DNA of 32,257 nt from Bacillota bacterium (GCA_012516125.1 JAAYXB010000060.1:1-32257), one strand, 5' to 3'. Positions 9,001 through 16,855 are shown, numbered from the stretch's first letter. Translations and numbers: made by a program. The notes: generated by a model not told the origin, from the sequence alone.

Positions 9001-10332
9001 CGCGGCCGGCAGGACCTCACGCAGTTCCGGCTGGGCGGGTCCTATACCGTGTGGGAGAACCTGACCGTGCGGGCGGAGCACGCCGTCCGCGCCACACGCC
9101 CCGTGGACATCACCGGTGAGGGCAGCGGCGGTGGGGATGCCGCGGAGGATGAGCTCCTGACTGTGACGACCGATTCCGCAGGCCTCACGTGGAATCTCGG
9201 GCCCCAGGTGGACCTCGACTACACGTTGGAACGCATGGACAGGGTCGCGCGCGAAGGGCTCGAGGCGCAGCGGACGACTTACTCCATCATGGCGCGGGAG
9301 AGCCTGTTCGCGACGAGACTCACCCTCGGTGCCGGTTACGAGAAGGTCATCTACGACGACAACGAGAAGCCCAGGAACTCTTACATCGCCCACAACGTCA
9401 AGGGCGACGTCACATATGCGCCTGTTCAGAGCCTTACCCTCAGGCTCTACTACCGGTTCCCGGTGCGCGTGATCACGGTAGACGGCACCGAGAAGGGGAG
9501 CCGCGACATAGGCGCCACGGTCTCCTGGGCCGACAAGGTGGGGCCTGCACGGATGAACGTGCAGCTCTCGCAGTACTCGAGGACGGACGTCCCGCAGGAC
9601 GTCACCCGGCTCCAGAGGCGCGGCACGGCGCGGGCGACGTTCGATGCGTTCCAGGTAGGCACGCTGAAGCTCACGCCGTCCGGCGGCGTAAGCTGGGACT
9701 ACCTCGAGCCCGTCCGGGGAGAGGTGCGCACCGTGCTCTCCGGGGATGCTGGCCTGCGCGGCGAGACCGCCGCATGGCGCACGGACCTGCGGCTGAGGCG
9801 GACGGGCACCACGTACCACGAGTCGGAGAAAGTCAACACGGACAGCGAGGTATCCACGACGGCGACATACACGGGCTTCGAGAGATTCACGCCCAGCGCC
9901 GAGGCGAGCTGGAAGACGTCGTCGCAGGTCCATCCGACGCTGGGCGAGAAGACGTCCGACTCTCTGGCGACCGCGGTGCGGCTGCGCTGGCTGGTGAGCC
10001 AGGGCGCCACTGATACCCTGAGCGGCTGGCGGAACCAGAGGCGTGGCGAGAAGGACGATCTCGTGACGTACGGTGTGGGCAACAGCTTTACCTACTCGCC
10101 CGGAGGGAAGCTTTCCACGACGGTGAGCGGGTCGCTGGAGCGCACCTCGGGCACGAAGGCCGGCGCGGACTACGACGAAACGAAGGCCAGGCTCGACCTG
10201 ACGGCGGACTGGCGCTTCAGCGACGTCTGGCGCGCCTCGCTCACCCTCGGCTACATCCGCGGCGTGAGCACAGCCATGACGGAGGGGTTCAACACCTACA
10301 CCGGGACGCTGAAGATCATCGCCAGCTTCTAA
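6028..10332 (+). CDS. Giant outer-membrane barrel protein with inserted beta-propeller
   Basis: A protein of about 1434 residues. The start is uncertain: GTG 6028 has AGGGAG five bases upstream, while the frame is open back to 5938. An Arg-rich N-terminus leads into an Ala-rich hydrophobic segment (about 41-70) ending in ASA, a long signal peptide. The N-terminal 590 residues are beta-rich. A central block (about 620-920) carries repeated blades such as TVWVGTDSGLA, DLYVGTPSGLM, DVYVATDSGV and LWLGGEDGLYEYD, the Reg_prop/two-component propeller pattern. The last 480 residues alternate polar and hydrophobic residues, with many Tyr, Arg and Thr, and end in KIIASF; a terminal Phe is typical of outer-membrane barrels. 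Role unknown; a surface receptor or transport pore with a sensing or binding propeller is a guess. No known family is recognised for the full length. Confidence 0.8.
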   Translation: MGEGSVTSATRAQDTSRTPGAAGTDRAGARARHVRSRAARAAVAAAAVAFISCIALLAAAGAWGGAAASAAEVAKGVDVSGEAVWSGTYAAGDPEGLKGMQGYAINTLIVSQTLRLTISGELPGGFSVSASLDNYSSGNLQLVRIDFSNETISGCFGDFAYATANPYVARRLTLRGVQVAAKLDDFTVGAILGRVKGIPASKTFKGASSSDTTVFRHDGPYAPTRERAVLVASIGGAESYRMSGTFDPDFMKVELRYDDGAPGARRTLLELLTNYDMAYLYRETEDDDGVIAAGDLREVDRGKYTVVTSTDGDHLVLQRESLDLLRDQVRDLIREYNTKNGLTGPDQKVYPFVVGSDSEKAFLEELCNDHSWVVAGLPESVTKVLDSPLENYATGRFYLLGHERIDLESVEIEVLVGGTYTEADAIPGLLYTVYYDQGVIEFTFPAGAPDAYEEIRVRYNYSITGNIYTLGISVAQGSERVYLNGELLKRDIDYTIDYEAGVLFILRDIGPQDTIKVEYEYFAGGLGVPVEYKRIFYGVSWAWQPTPDLKLAADIIRAQDQPTPLVGPERARTMPNTHTVAGVSADAKFGRLTVDADVAYSHEIFPYDDNSRKNTSNRINEAMFVTDDAGNEYMLFAHQNGLTSYRVADGKWRHYSPASGLAGWTVYDMAASAGSDSWFFATESGLTVLAARVGPGGEPPFDRVENWRRYYESDGLPSSNVLSVLVDDAAATVWVGTDSGLARASVGNLENWRVFDEGTNPEMISEVITDIAVSEVTGDLYVGTPSGLMSFDGATGRFTTEFSGAAVAEVAALSSPVGDGDVYVATDSGVRFRREPHGAWQVLAGTEGARWSAVRAAGGVLWLGGEDGLYEYDGSGAPARVDVTAGREITAVAGAGGVPGAEDAVWAGEGADEFYRLSLWSAPRPYASFTEYVQENTKISGKDEHRYADVPADEHTYTGFAGALGATFDLGAGKVYGSYERVEPTFLAIGARGRQDLTQFRLGGSYTVWENLTVRAEHAVRATRPVDITGEGSGGGDAAEDELLTVTTDSAGLTWNLGPQVDLDYTLERMDRVAREGLEAQRTTYSIMARESLFATRLTLGAGYEKVIYDDNEKPRNSYIAHNVKGDVTYAPVQSLTLRLYYRFPVRVITVDGTEKGSRDIGATVSWADKVGPARMNVQLSQYSRTDVPQDVTRLQRRGTARATFDAFQVGTLKLTPSGGVSWDYLEPVRGEVRTVLSGDAGLRGETAAWRTDLRLRRTGTTYHESEKVNTDSEVSTTATYTGFERFTPSAEASWKTSSQVHPTLGEKTSDSLATAVRLRWLVSQGATDTLSGWRNQRRGEKDDLVTYGVGNSFTYSPGGKLSTTVSGSLERTSGTKAGADYDETKARLDLTADWRFSDVWRASLTLGYIRGVSTAMTEGFNTYTGTLKIIASF

Positions 10333-10399
10333 GGGAGGCGCGCAAGTCTTTGTCTCCCTTCCAGAAGGTGGCAGGCTGCTAACGTAGCGGTCGGGGAGG

Positions 10400-10424
10400 G
10401 CGCCCCCGGCACCGGCGGGGGCGC
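10400..10424 (+). terminator. GC hairpin downstream of the giant barrel gene
   Basis: GCGCCCCCG (10400-10408) and CGGGGGCGC (10416-10424) form a perfect 9-bp stem around a 7-base loop, 68 bases after the stop codon. No T-run follows, so a terminator function is only possible. Confidence 0.4.
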
Positions 10425-10521
10425 TGCACCAGAATCCGGCGCGGGCAGGGACACTGCACCGGAATCCGGTGCCAGCGGGAGCACTCCACCAGAACCAGAC
10501 GCGAGCGGGAAGTGCTCCACC
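10424..10521 (+). repeat. 30-bp tandem repeat, about 3.2 copies
   Basis: Repeats begin at 10424, 10454, 10484 and 10515. Each starts with CTGCACC or CTCCACC, followed by AGAATCC/GGAATCC and a GCGGGCAGGGA-like tail. The period is a multiple of three, so a peptide repeat cannot be excluded, but no ribosome site or recognised product supports one. Confidence 0.75.
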
Positions 10522-10662
10522 TAAGCCCATCTTCCGCATTAGGAGCGCGGCCAAGTTGAGAAATGGCCTGCTAAAAGGCTACTTGCCGGAGCCGTCGAAC
10601 TGTCTGGCGGCACACGACCATTGCGCCCTTTAGCTGGGAAGACGTTTCTACTGCGGAAAACG

Positions 10663-11640
10663 ACCTTGGGAGACCAGGCTCTCATGCGCGGCTGGTCCCT
10701 GGGGAGCAGCCCCGTCCGAAACCTGCTCACCAAAGATCCACCATCCTCGCGCCTCACTCAGCGGAAGGCGGGCGCCGGTCCGCCGGCGACCAGGGTCCAA
10801 GCAGAGATCGTTCCTAGGGACTGAACTTCGCCCGCTACCTGATCCCCACGTAACCATTTCCCCACATGCTTGTAGAGAGCTGGTCCGCATGGGATCAAGA
10901 TTTGCCTGGGGCTGGTCCCTGGAGGACCAACCCCGCGCGAAATCCGATCACCAGAGATCCACCCTCCTCGCGGTTCAGCCGGCAGAAGGCCGGAACTGGT
11001 CCCCTGGTGACCAGGACCCACGCGGAGATGGTCCCCAGGGAGCCAAGTTCGAGCACCACCTGGTCCCCAGGTAACCACCTTCCCAGATGCCCATGGGCGG
11101 CTGGTCCTCAAAGGACCAGGATTTGCGCGCAACTGGTCCCTGGGGGACCAACCTCGAGCGAAACCTGGTTACCAGAGACCCATCCTCATGGCGCTCGGGC
11201 GACGAGGATGCCGGATCTGGTCCTCTGGTGACCAGGTTACGCGCGAAGATGGTCCCCTGAGGACCAACTTCGCCCCTCACCTGGTTCCCACGTAACCACC
11301 TTACGAGATGTCCCGAAACCCCTGGTCCCCAGGGGACCAGGATTTGCGTGCGGATGGTCCCCAGGGGATCAACCTCGCGAGCAACCTGGTCCCTGGTGCA
11401 CCACCCCCGGCAGCGGCCGAGGCGTCCTGGTCACGAGAGGACCAGCACGTGGTGCCAAGCTGGTCCCCAGAGGACCATCTTCACGCGAGATCTGGTCCCT
11501 GGTGCTCCACCTTGCCTGGTTTCGGCGAAGGAGGGCGGCAGGGGTGGTTTCCGGAGGACCAGATTTCGAGCCGGGCTGATCCCCACAGGACCAGGTCTGC
11601 CCGCAACCTGGTTCTCGGAGGATCACCCGTATCCCGGCCT
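10663..11640. repeat. Nested palindrome array with a 221-bp higher-order period
   Basis: Around 25 short palindromes of the type CTGGTCCCCAGGGGACCAG (perfect at 11322-11340) follow each other every 30-45 bases. Other perfect examples are CTGGTCCTCAAAGGACCAG (11101-11119) and TGGTCCCTGGGGGACCA (11134-11150). On top of this lies a 221-bp period. The landmark GATTT(GC) falls at 10899, 11120, 11341 and 11562. TAACCA falls at 10851, 11072 and 11293. The lead palindrome falls at 10693, 10913, 11134 and 11355. Each long unit has six palindromes. The period is not divisible by three, so this is not a protein repeat. Arms change together (TCCT/AGGA against TCCC/GGGA), which suggests the pairing itself is kept. 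Confidence 0.9.
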
Positions 11641-11683
11641 CCGGCGGGCGCATACGCGCCCATAGACACGCAACCTTGAGCTT

Positions 11684-11944
11684 AAACGCAAGTCACGGAC
11701 GGCATCATCAATGTGCCTGCGGTTCCCGAAGTAGTGGATTCTATGCTGAACGAGTTCTTTCAGCGGCTCGAGACTGGGAGAATAGATCCTGTCGCCCTCC
11801 GGGCCGAGATCATTCCCGAGCCGCAGCACTTCTGCGGGCTTCGTCCTTGCGGTGCTCCTGATCGTTGAGGCTCCTGTCCCCGACCCGCTCAAAGGAATAG
11901 AATACCTTACGGAAAGGGTCGCGGACCTGGTTCAGGGACGCTAG
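11684..11944 (+). pseudogene. Possible decayed gene fragment
   Basis: Two plus-strand stretches read like protein but sit in different frames. The first, from GTG 11710, gives VPAVPEVVDSMLNEFFQRL and continues to a stop near 11866. The second ends near 11944 with GIEYLTERVADLVQGR. A single shift near 11820 would join them. There is no ribosome site and no family that I recognise. This may be chance. Confidence 0.25.
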
Positions 11945-12073
11945 CATCGCGTCCGCCTGTCCGAGGAGCGGCCCTCCTGACGCGACGTGCGCCGGCGGCC
12001 CCCTCTCCCGCCTCCCGGAAAGGAAACAGCCGGTTCGGGGCAGAATGTCCACGTAGAACGGAGGTAGTCGGCA

Positions 12074-12427
12074 ATGGGTACGCACGGGGGCAAGCGTGGG
12101 AATCGGCACGGGGGTAGGCAAGCACATGTTGACGTAGAGCGCGACCTCCACGGCCTTACAAGGGCGGAAGGGCTGGCTGCGCTGCAGGAGACCGTCGATG
12201 TGCTGAGGCGGCGCGGCGGGGGGCGGGCGAGGATCATCCACGGCTGCGGGGAAGTGCTCTCTGAGATGGTCTACGACTTCGCCCGGCGGACTGCCGGCGT
12301 CGATGCGGTGCAGGAGCGTGACAATGCGGGGGCGGCCATTCTCGAGGTGTGGACGCCCGCCGGGGAGCCAGCCAGCCGGAGAGCGGGCCGGCCGACCTCG
12401 AGGTCACGCTGGCCCAGGCCGCGCTGA
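12074..12427 (+). CDS. Small stand-alone Smr-domain protein
   Basis: A 117-residue protein with an ATG start nine bases after GGAGG (12060-12064). Residues 18-72 match the Smr (MutS2 C-terminal) fold: VDVERDLHGLTRAEGLAAL opens it, and RIIHGCGEVLSEMV (53-66) carries the conserved HGxG loop. Smr domains bind or nick branched DNA or act as RNA endonucleases; which applies here is unknown. The last 20 residues are Arg/Pro-rich. A different frame from about 12358 to the TGA near 12477 gives a more protein-like tail (ADLEVTLAQAALKPDF), so a one-base shift may have replaced the original C-terminus. It is an isolated gene between repeat-rich stretches. Confidence 0.75.
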   Translation: MGTHGGKRGNRHGGRQAHVDVERDLHGLTRAEGLAALQETVDVLRRRGGGRARIIHGCGEVLSEMVYDFARRTAGVDAVQERDNAGAAILEVWTPAGEPASRRAGRPTSRSRWPRPR

Positions 12428-12639
12428 AGCCCGATTTCGCAGCGCCTGCGGGCGGCCTTAGCCCTTGACCCGACGGTGGAGGTTCGGCATGTGGCATTTC
12501 CCGTGCGGTGTCTGCCATGCGGTGCTGCTTCGGGCGGCGCGGGTCGCGGCTGTGTGCGCAGAAGACTCACAAAGGCCGAGGGCGAAATCCCATGCACAAT
12601 TGGGATTCCGAGTGGCACCGAGGTTCGGTGCGCAGGCCT

Positions 12640-12870
12640 CTAAGTGAGGGTGCGAAAATGCCCCCGACTCTTGGGAGGGGTTGCCGGTGATTGCACGAGG
12701 GGTGTCAAAATCCGGCTGCCTAGCCGGACGGGCCGGATTTCGGCGAAGCGCGCCCCGCTTGGGGCGCCGTCTCCGAGTGCGACACTGGCAACCCGGCAAC
12801 TACCTTGAAGCCCCGGGCTGGCATGGACGACTACTGGAAGAGTGGCGAGAATTAACGCACCCTCACTTAG
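12640..12870. mobile_element. 231-bp element with 15-bp terminal inverted repeats (MITE-like), copy B
   Basis: CTAAGTGAGGGTGCG (12640-12654) is perfectly repeated in reverse at 12856-12870. Inside are the same hairpins as in copy A: CCGGCTGCCTAGCCGG near 12715-12730 and GCGCCCCGCTTGGGGCGC near 12750-12767. The first hairpin has a different sequence in each copy but keeps its pairing. AGGCCTC occurs just outside both ends (12634-12640 and 12876-12882), a possible but imperfect target duplication. There is no transposase, so it would be non-autonomous. It sits 30 bases from the end of the next gene. Confidence 0.75.
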
Positions 12871-12899
12871 TGTGTAGGCCTCGGTCTGCGGAATGCTCC

Positions 12900-13817
12900 C
12901 TATAACGCCGGGAGGACCGCCCCGGCAACGATGCCTACACCCAGGGCGATGCAGGCGCTCGTGAGCGTGCCCACCAGGTAGTACTCGGCGAACCTCATGT
13001 CGTTGAGCTCCTGGAAGCGCGCGAGCGACTTCGCAGTCAGGACGAATGCGATTGAGGGGAGGGCGTCCACGAGCACAAGCGTAAGCATCAGGGCCCGCTC
13101 CACCATGCCGATGTAGCGGCCGGCGTTCGTGGCGAGCCTGGGCTCGACGCCGATGGAGAACGCGTCGAGCATCAGCCGCACGAGCACGGCGCCGGCGAAG
13201 ATGACGACGACGTACGCGAGCATGAGGACGAGCACCCCGTTGAGGGATATCCCGAGCTTGGCGCACGCAGGGAGAAGCGTCGGGACGGTCTTCTGGAGGA
13301 GCACCCCCTGGTATATCCACAAAACCTTATCCGAGAGGCGGCCAACGTAGGTGTCTGCAAGCTCCCAGACTGCAACTAGCACCGCCGCGTGGGCGCACTG
13401 GTCAGCCAGGAACACGAGCAGGCTCCTCCGCGGGCTGGTGCGGCTGCGTGCGCTTGCGCTTCCGCCTACGCTCACGCTCACGCTTGCGCTTGCGCTTGCG
13501 CTTGCGCTCACGCCTGCACTTGCGCTTGCCCCTGCGCCTGCGCCTACGTTGACGCCGGCGGCGCCGCCCCTCTCGGCCAGGTTCTTCAGCCAGTCGATGG
13601 CGACGTGCGCGGCAGAGACAACAAGAGCCAGCACCGCAGCCACACCGAGCCCGTAGAGGTGGAATGCGACCGCGCTTGATGCGAAGACGATCGCGCCGTG
13701 CCTGAGGTAGCCTCCGATCATCCGCCTTCCCTTGCTCTCGACCACGCTGTCGGCCTGAAGCACGAAATCGGCGACAACGTGCGCTAGCAGGCCAAGAAGC
13801 AAGAAGGTCATCGGCAT
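12900..13817 (-). CDS. DUF3307 family membrane protein with Ala/Ser/Val low-complexity linker
   Basis: A 305-residue integral membrane protein. The ATG at 13817 is chosen for the GGGGGGT site just upstream. The N-terminal domain (about 1-85) has the DUF3307 signature HVVADFVLQ (12-20) and LRHG (37-40), with several membrane helices. A linker of about 45 residues, made of alternating Ala, Ser, Gly and Val, then separates it from a C-terminal membrane domain with about five helices. The gene is 44 bases downstream of the SatD gene on the same strand; the two families are often neighbours (SatD/SatE-like pairs, first linked to acid tolerance in streptococci). Its molecular function is not known. 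Confidence 0.85.
   Translation of the reverse strand: MPMTFLLLGLLAHVVADFVLQADSVVESKGRRMIGGYLRHGAIVFASSAVAFHLYGLGVAAVLALVVSAAHVAIDWLKNLAERGGAAGVNVGAGAGASASAGVSASASASASVSVSVGGSASARSRTSPRRSLLVFLADQCAHAAVLVAVWELADTYVGRLSDKVLWIYQGVLLQKTVPTLLPACAKLGISLNGVLVLMLAYVVVIFAGAVLVRLMLDAFSIGVEPRLATNAGRYIGMVERALMLTLVLVDALPSIAFVLTAKSLARFQELNDMRFAEYYLVGTLTSACIALGVGIVAGAVLPAL
13449..13547 (-). repeat. 6-bp microsatellite-like repeat inside the DUF3307 gene
   Basis: The plus strand shows runs of CGCTTG, CGCTCA and CGCCTG-type hexamers in phase for about 100 bases. They encode the alternating ASASAS/VSVSV/GAGAG linker. Copy number is likely to vary between strains. Confidence 0.8.
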
Positions 13818-13861
13818 TGACCCCCCTAACGTTAACCCACCCAACGGTGAAGCTTGCCGCA

Positions 13862-14488
13862 TCACCCGCGCAATGGTGAAGTGCGCCCCCATTCCTCTCC
13901 GAGGCGCCGAAGTGCCTGCTCGGCCTGCCTGACCGCAGGCCAGCTAGCGGCCTTGCATCGTTTCTGGACGTTCTGGAGGGCGACGCCGAGCGCCTTGCCG
14001 GCGGCCTCATATGTGCCGAGCCGTTCGTAGTGGTGGACGGCGTCCCACTGCCCGGGGGTCCACCGTTGCTGGATGGCGTCCATGAGAGCCCAGAGGGCGC
14101 TCGCCGCCTCGTCAAACAGGGGGTCGCCGGAGCGCACGGCGGTGCGTGGCGCGGTGCCCTTCCCGAGCGACTCCAGGGCCTCGCGGGCGCGCGTGAACGC
14201 GGAGCCGTCCATGTCCCACGAGCTTGCGCTGCCCTGGCCCGCCTCGATCTTGCCGATCCCCGCGCCGACGCGGAGGCGCAGCGGGAGGCATGCGAACCTG
14301 AGCTGCCGCACGAGCTCGGGAGCCTGAAGAGGCCCGCGGCAGACGGCCTGGATTTCGTCGCCACGGGACACGGAAAAGGCCGTGGCGAGGAGAGGGTGCG
14401 TGACAGCGACGAGCTTGTCGGGCAGCGCAGCCAGGAGGTCCCGGGCCTCCCTGGAGCGGATGATGTCAGCCGTAATTACAGTCACCAA
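13862..14488 (-). CDS. satD: SatD family protein
   Basis: A 208-residue soluble protein. The N-terminus VTVITADIIRSREARDLL and the middle SRGDEIQAVC and LPLRLRVGAGIGKI follow the SatD family pattern. The C-terminus (about 140-200) looks like a sigma70-type helix-turn-helix: WTPGQWDAVHHYERLGTYEA followed by ALGVALQNVQKR. The start is TTG 14488 or GTG 14485, both after GAGGGG. The gene is followed by the DUF3307 membrane protein, its usual partner. SatD was described in Streptococcus as a secretion and acid tolerance gene; the biochemical role is unresolved. A DNA-binding regulator of the partner is a plausible inference from the helix-turn-helix. Confidence 0.8.
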   Translation of the reverse strand: MVTVITADIIRSREARDLLAALPDKLVAVTHPLLATAFSVSRGDEIQAVCRGPLQAPELVRQLRFACLPLRLRVGAGIGKIEAGQGSASSWDMDGSAFTRAREALESLGKGTAPRTAVRSGDPLFDEAASALWALMDAIQQRWTPGQWDAVHHYERLGTYEAAGKALGVALQNVQKRCKAASWPAVRQAEQALRRLGEEWGRTSPLRG

Positions 14489-14608
14489 GTCCAGCGCCCC
14501 TCACCCCCTGGAGCGCAAGCCGGGCAGCTTCACCGCACCGCCCGTTAACCTCGCGCACGGCGCGTAGTCTCACAAGCAACATGTTCGACGCCAGCGCCGA
14601 GCATCCTT

Positions 14609-15499
14609 CTATTCCACGCCAAGCTCCTGCCGGCTGAATGCCCAGAACGAGCACGCGACAAAGGCCGCGAGCCATGCGCCCAGCACCACGAAGGCTCTGA
14701 CGGCCCCCGTGGGCAGTGCCGCTGCTTGTGCCTGGGCAGCCTGGGCGGCTTGGGCAGCCTGTGCCGCTTGCGCGGCACTGCCGCGCTCGACGAGAGCCAG
14801 CAGCACGTTGACGTTGTGTCCGATGGTGTACGGGGCGATCCGGGCGATGGTCGCAAACCGCGAGGCGAGCGAGCCTACCACGCTTCCCTCGAGCAGGAGG
14901 ACGAGAATTCCGATGGCGGTCGCGGTCGCCGAGGACCGCGTCAGGGTGGCCACGCACACTGTGAGAGTAGCGTACAGGCCCAGCGTGAACCAGGCGATCC
15001 CTGCACCCCGCGCGACCTCCACAAGGAAAGCCGGCGTCAGCATGGCGATTTCCACCGGGCGCCCGAGGGCCATGGTGACCGCCAGCGATATCGCGGCGCC
15101 GGCTAGCACCGCGCCAACCAGGAGGAACAAAGACGCCACCGCTGCTCCCGCGAGCTTGGACGCGATATACCTGCGCCTGTCCACGCCCATGGAGACCTGC
15201 TGCTTCGCGGTTCCCCATGCATATTCGTCGCCGGCCAGCCGCGCGGCGAGGATGATGGCGAATAGCGGTCCAAGCGACGCTATGAAGCCGAGCGTCGAAG
15301 GTGTAGACCCGGGGAACGACGTGCTGGCAATAACCTGCGCACGTTCTTCTGCGGTCATCTTCTGGGCGTCGGGGGAACGTTGCGCCCAGTAGGCCATTCC
15401 GGCGATCATGAGCGCTTCGAATGCGACCAGAATCAGCAGGAGGACCCATGTAACCCGCATCCGCCTTAGCTTGAAGACCTCAGCGGCGAGCCACCTCAT
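14609..15499 (-). CDS. ABC-2 type transporter permease
   Basis: A 296-residue permease with six predicted membrane helices. The typical ABC-2 N-terminus (AAEVFKLRRMRVTWVLLLI) is followed by a soluble loop (about 42-70) and the conserved LAGDEYAWGTAKQ region ahead of the second helix. A run of AAQ tripeptides (about 243-262), encoded by a trinucleotide-like repeat, lies in the loop before the last helix. The start ATG overlaps the stop of the ATPase gene (ATGA), so the two are translationally coupled. Exported substrate unknown. Confidence 0.88.
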   Translation of the reverse strand: MRWLAAEVFKLRRMRVTWVLLLILVAFEALMIAGMAYWAQRSPDAQKMTAEERAQVIASTSFPGSTPSTLGFIASLGPLFAIILAARLAGDEYAWGTAKQQVSMGVDRRRYIASKLAGAAVASLFLLVGAVLAGAAISLAVTMALGRPVEIAMLTPAFLVEVARGAGIAWFTLGLYATLTVCVATLTRSSATATAIGILVLLLEGSVVGSLASRFATIARIAPYTIGHNVNVLLALVERGSAAQAAQAAQAAQAAQAQAAALPTGAVRAFVVLGAWLAAFVACSFWAFSRQELGVE

Positions 15500-16782
15500 A
15501 ACCGTTCACCTCGCTCGTCTGCGTGTACCTGGCCCGCAGCCTCCTGTTGCTGCTCCGTGCCATTCTCGCCATTCCTGCCATTGACCGGCTGTTCGCCGTG
15601 CGATTCGCCCAGCACGTCGAAAAACACGTCTTCGAGGGCCGCCCGGCGCGGCAGGATCTCGTGGGCGAACACACCGTGAACGGCGAGGGTAGCGTTGAGA
15701 CGGCTCGCCACGCTGCGGTAGGCGGCGCTCCCCTGGGCCTGGATGGCCTCCCGCCGTCCCGCGAGGCCTGTCGCCGCGGCGCTCCCGGCCGGCTCGGCCC
15801 TTCCCGGGTCATACTCGACTATGATCCTGTCTCCATCGCGTCGGACACTGCGCACGCAAGGCGTCGCGCACTCGCCGACGGTTTGCCTAGCACCCCCGCT
15901 CTCTCCGCCACCCCTGCTGCTCCTGCTGCTCCTGCTACTCCTGTCACTCCTGCCACTCCCGTCGTCCATGCCTGCGTCCACGCCTGCCTGGGACCGCAGG
16001 ATCCTTTCGGCCTCATCGGGGCGGTCCACGCCGATCTCCACGGCGGGCGCCGCGCACAGGAGTTCGTCCACCCGCCCCTGGGCAAGCACGGCCCCGCGTT
16101 GCAGAATTGCGACCCTGTCGCATATCATCTCGACCTCATGGAGGAGGTGGCTGGACAGGAATACCGCCTTGCCCTGCGCGGCGAGGGCCTTCATGAGATC
16201 CCGCATCTCCTTGATCCCGGCGGGGTCGAGGCCGTTCGCGGGCTCGTCCAGCACCAGCACCGCCGGGTCGTGGAGCAGCGCAAGGGCGAGCCCCAGGCGC
16301 CGCCGCATCCCGTGCGAGTAGCCCCTCACCTTGTCCCTCGCCCGGCCCGCAAGCCCCACGAGCTCGAGCACTTCGTCGATTCTGCGCGACGGGACGCCGT
16401 CGAGGGCCGCCGCGAAAACGCGCAGGTTATCGCGCCCGGAAAGATACGGATAGAACCGCACGCCGTCGAGGAGCGAGCCTACGTGGCGCCGCAGCGCCGG
16501 GCACGCCCAGTCAGCTTTCTGCCCTAGGATCTCGACGTGACCCGCGGTCGGACGGATGAGACCCAGGATCATGTTGATCGTCGTAGTCTTGCCCGCCCCG
16601 TTCGGACCGAGGAAGCCGAACACCTCGCCCGTTCGGACCTCGAGGTTCACCGAGTCCACAGCCTTGTGGGACCCGAAGACCCGGGTGAGGCCCACCGTGC
16701 GTATTGCGACCGCGCCCGCTGCCCGCCCCCTTCCCCTGGGCCGGCTCAGGACGCTTCCGTGCTGCTGAACTCCCAACCCCAT
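15496..16782 (-). CDS. ABC-2 transporter ATP-binding protein with low-complexity insert
   Basis: A 428-residue ABC ATPase of the drug/antibiotic exporter (CcmA-like) type. Walker A GPNGAGKTT is at 59-67, the signature SHGMR near 156-160, Walker B VLVLDEP near 175-181 and the switch His at 212. The start ATG 16782 follows a GGAGGAGGAG stretch; an ATG at 16809 is possible. After the ATPase core, a Ser/Arg/Gly tract (274-298) interrupts the C-terminal domain, and a Gln/Asn/Glu tract ends the protein. It is coupled by an ATGA overlap to the permease. The frame is open a further 390 bases upstream through a 15-bp repeat array; I regard that part as non-coding. Confidence 0.88.
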   Translation of the reverse strand: MGLGVQQHGSVLSRPRGRGRAAGAVAIRTVGLTRVFGSHKAVDSVNLEVRTGEVFGFLGPNGAGKTTTINMILGLIRPTAGHVEILGQKADWACPALRRHVGSLLDGVRFYPYLSGRDNLRVFAAALDGVPSRRIDEVLELVGLAGRARDKVRGYSHGMRRRLGLALALLHDPAVLVLDEPANGLDPAGIKEMRDLMKALAAQGKAVFLSSHLLHEVEMICDRVAILQRGAVLAQGRVDELLCAAPAVEIGVDRPDEAERILRSQAGVDAGMDDGSGRSDRSSRSSRSSRGGGESGGARQTVGECATPCVRSVRRDGDRIIVEYDPGRAEPAGSAAATGLAGRREAIQAQGSAAYRSVASRLNATLAVHGVFAHEILPRRAALEDVFFDVLGESHGEQPVNGRNGENGTEQQQEAAGQVHADERGERL

Positions 16783-16855
16783 CTCCTCCTCCTCATCCGG
16801 ACGGGTCATCTGTGCTGGGCACCCTGTTGTTGCGCTGGGCCGTACTGCCCGGCAC

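Noticed and set aside
6436-10554. Minus-strand open frame of 1372 codons opposite the giant barrel gene
   Set aside because: The plus strand has a signal peptide, propeller blades and a barrel C-terminus. The minus frame has no family pattern and is a by-product of high GC at third positions.
10663-11640. CRISPR array
   Set aside because: The repeats are palindromes of variable sequence, and the spacers recur every 221 bp instead of being unique. No cas genes are near.
10663-11680. Several 60-124-codon frames across the palindrome array
   Set aside because: They occur in all frames on both strands and the 221-bp period breaks any one frame.
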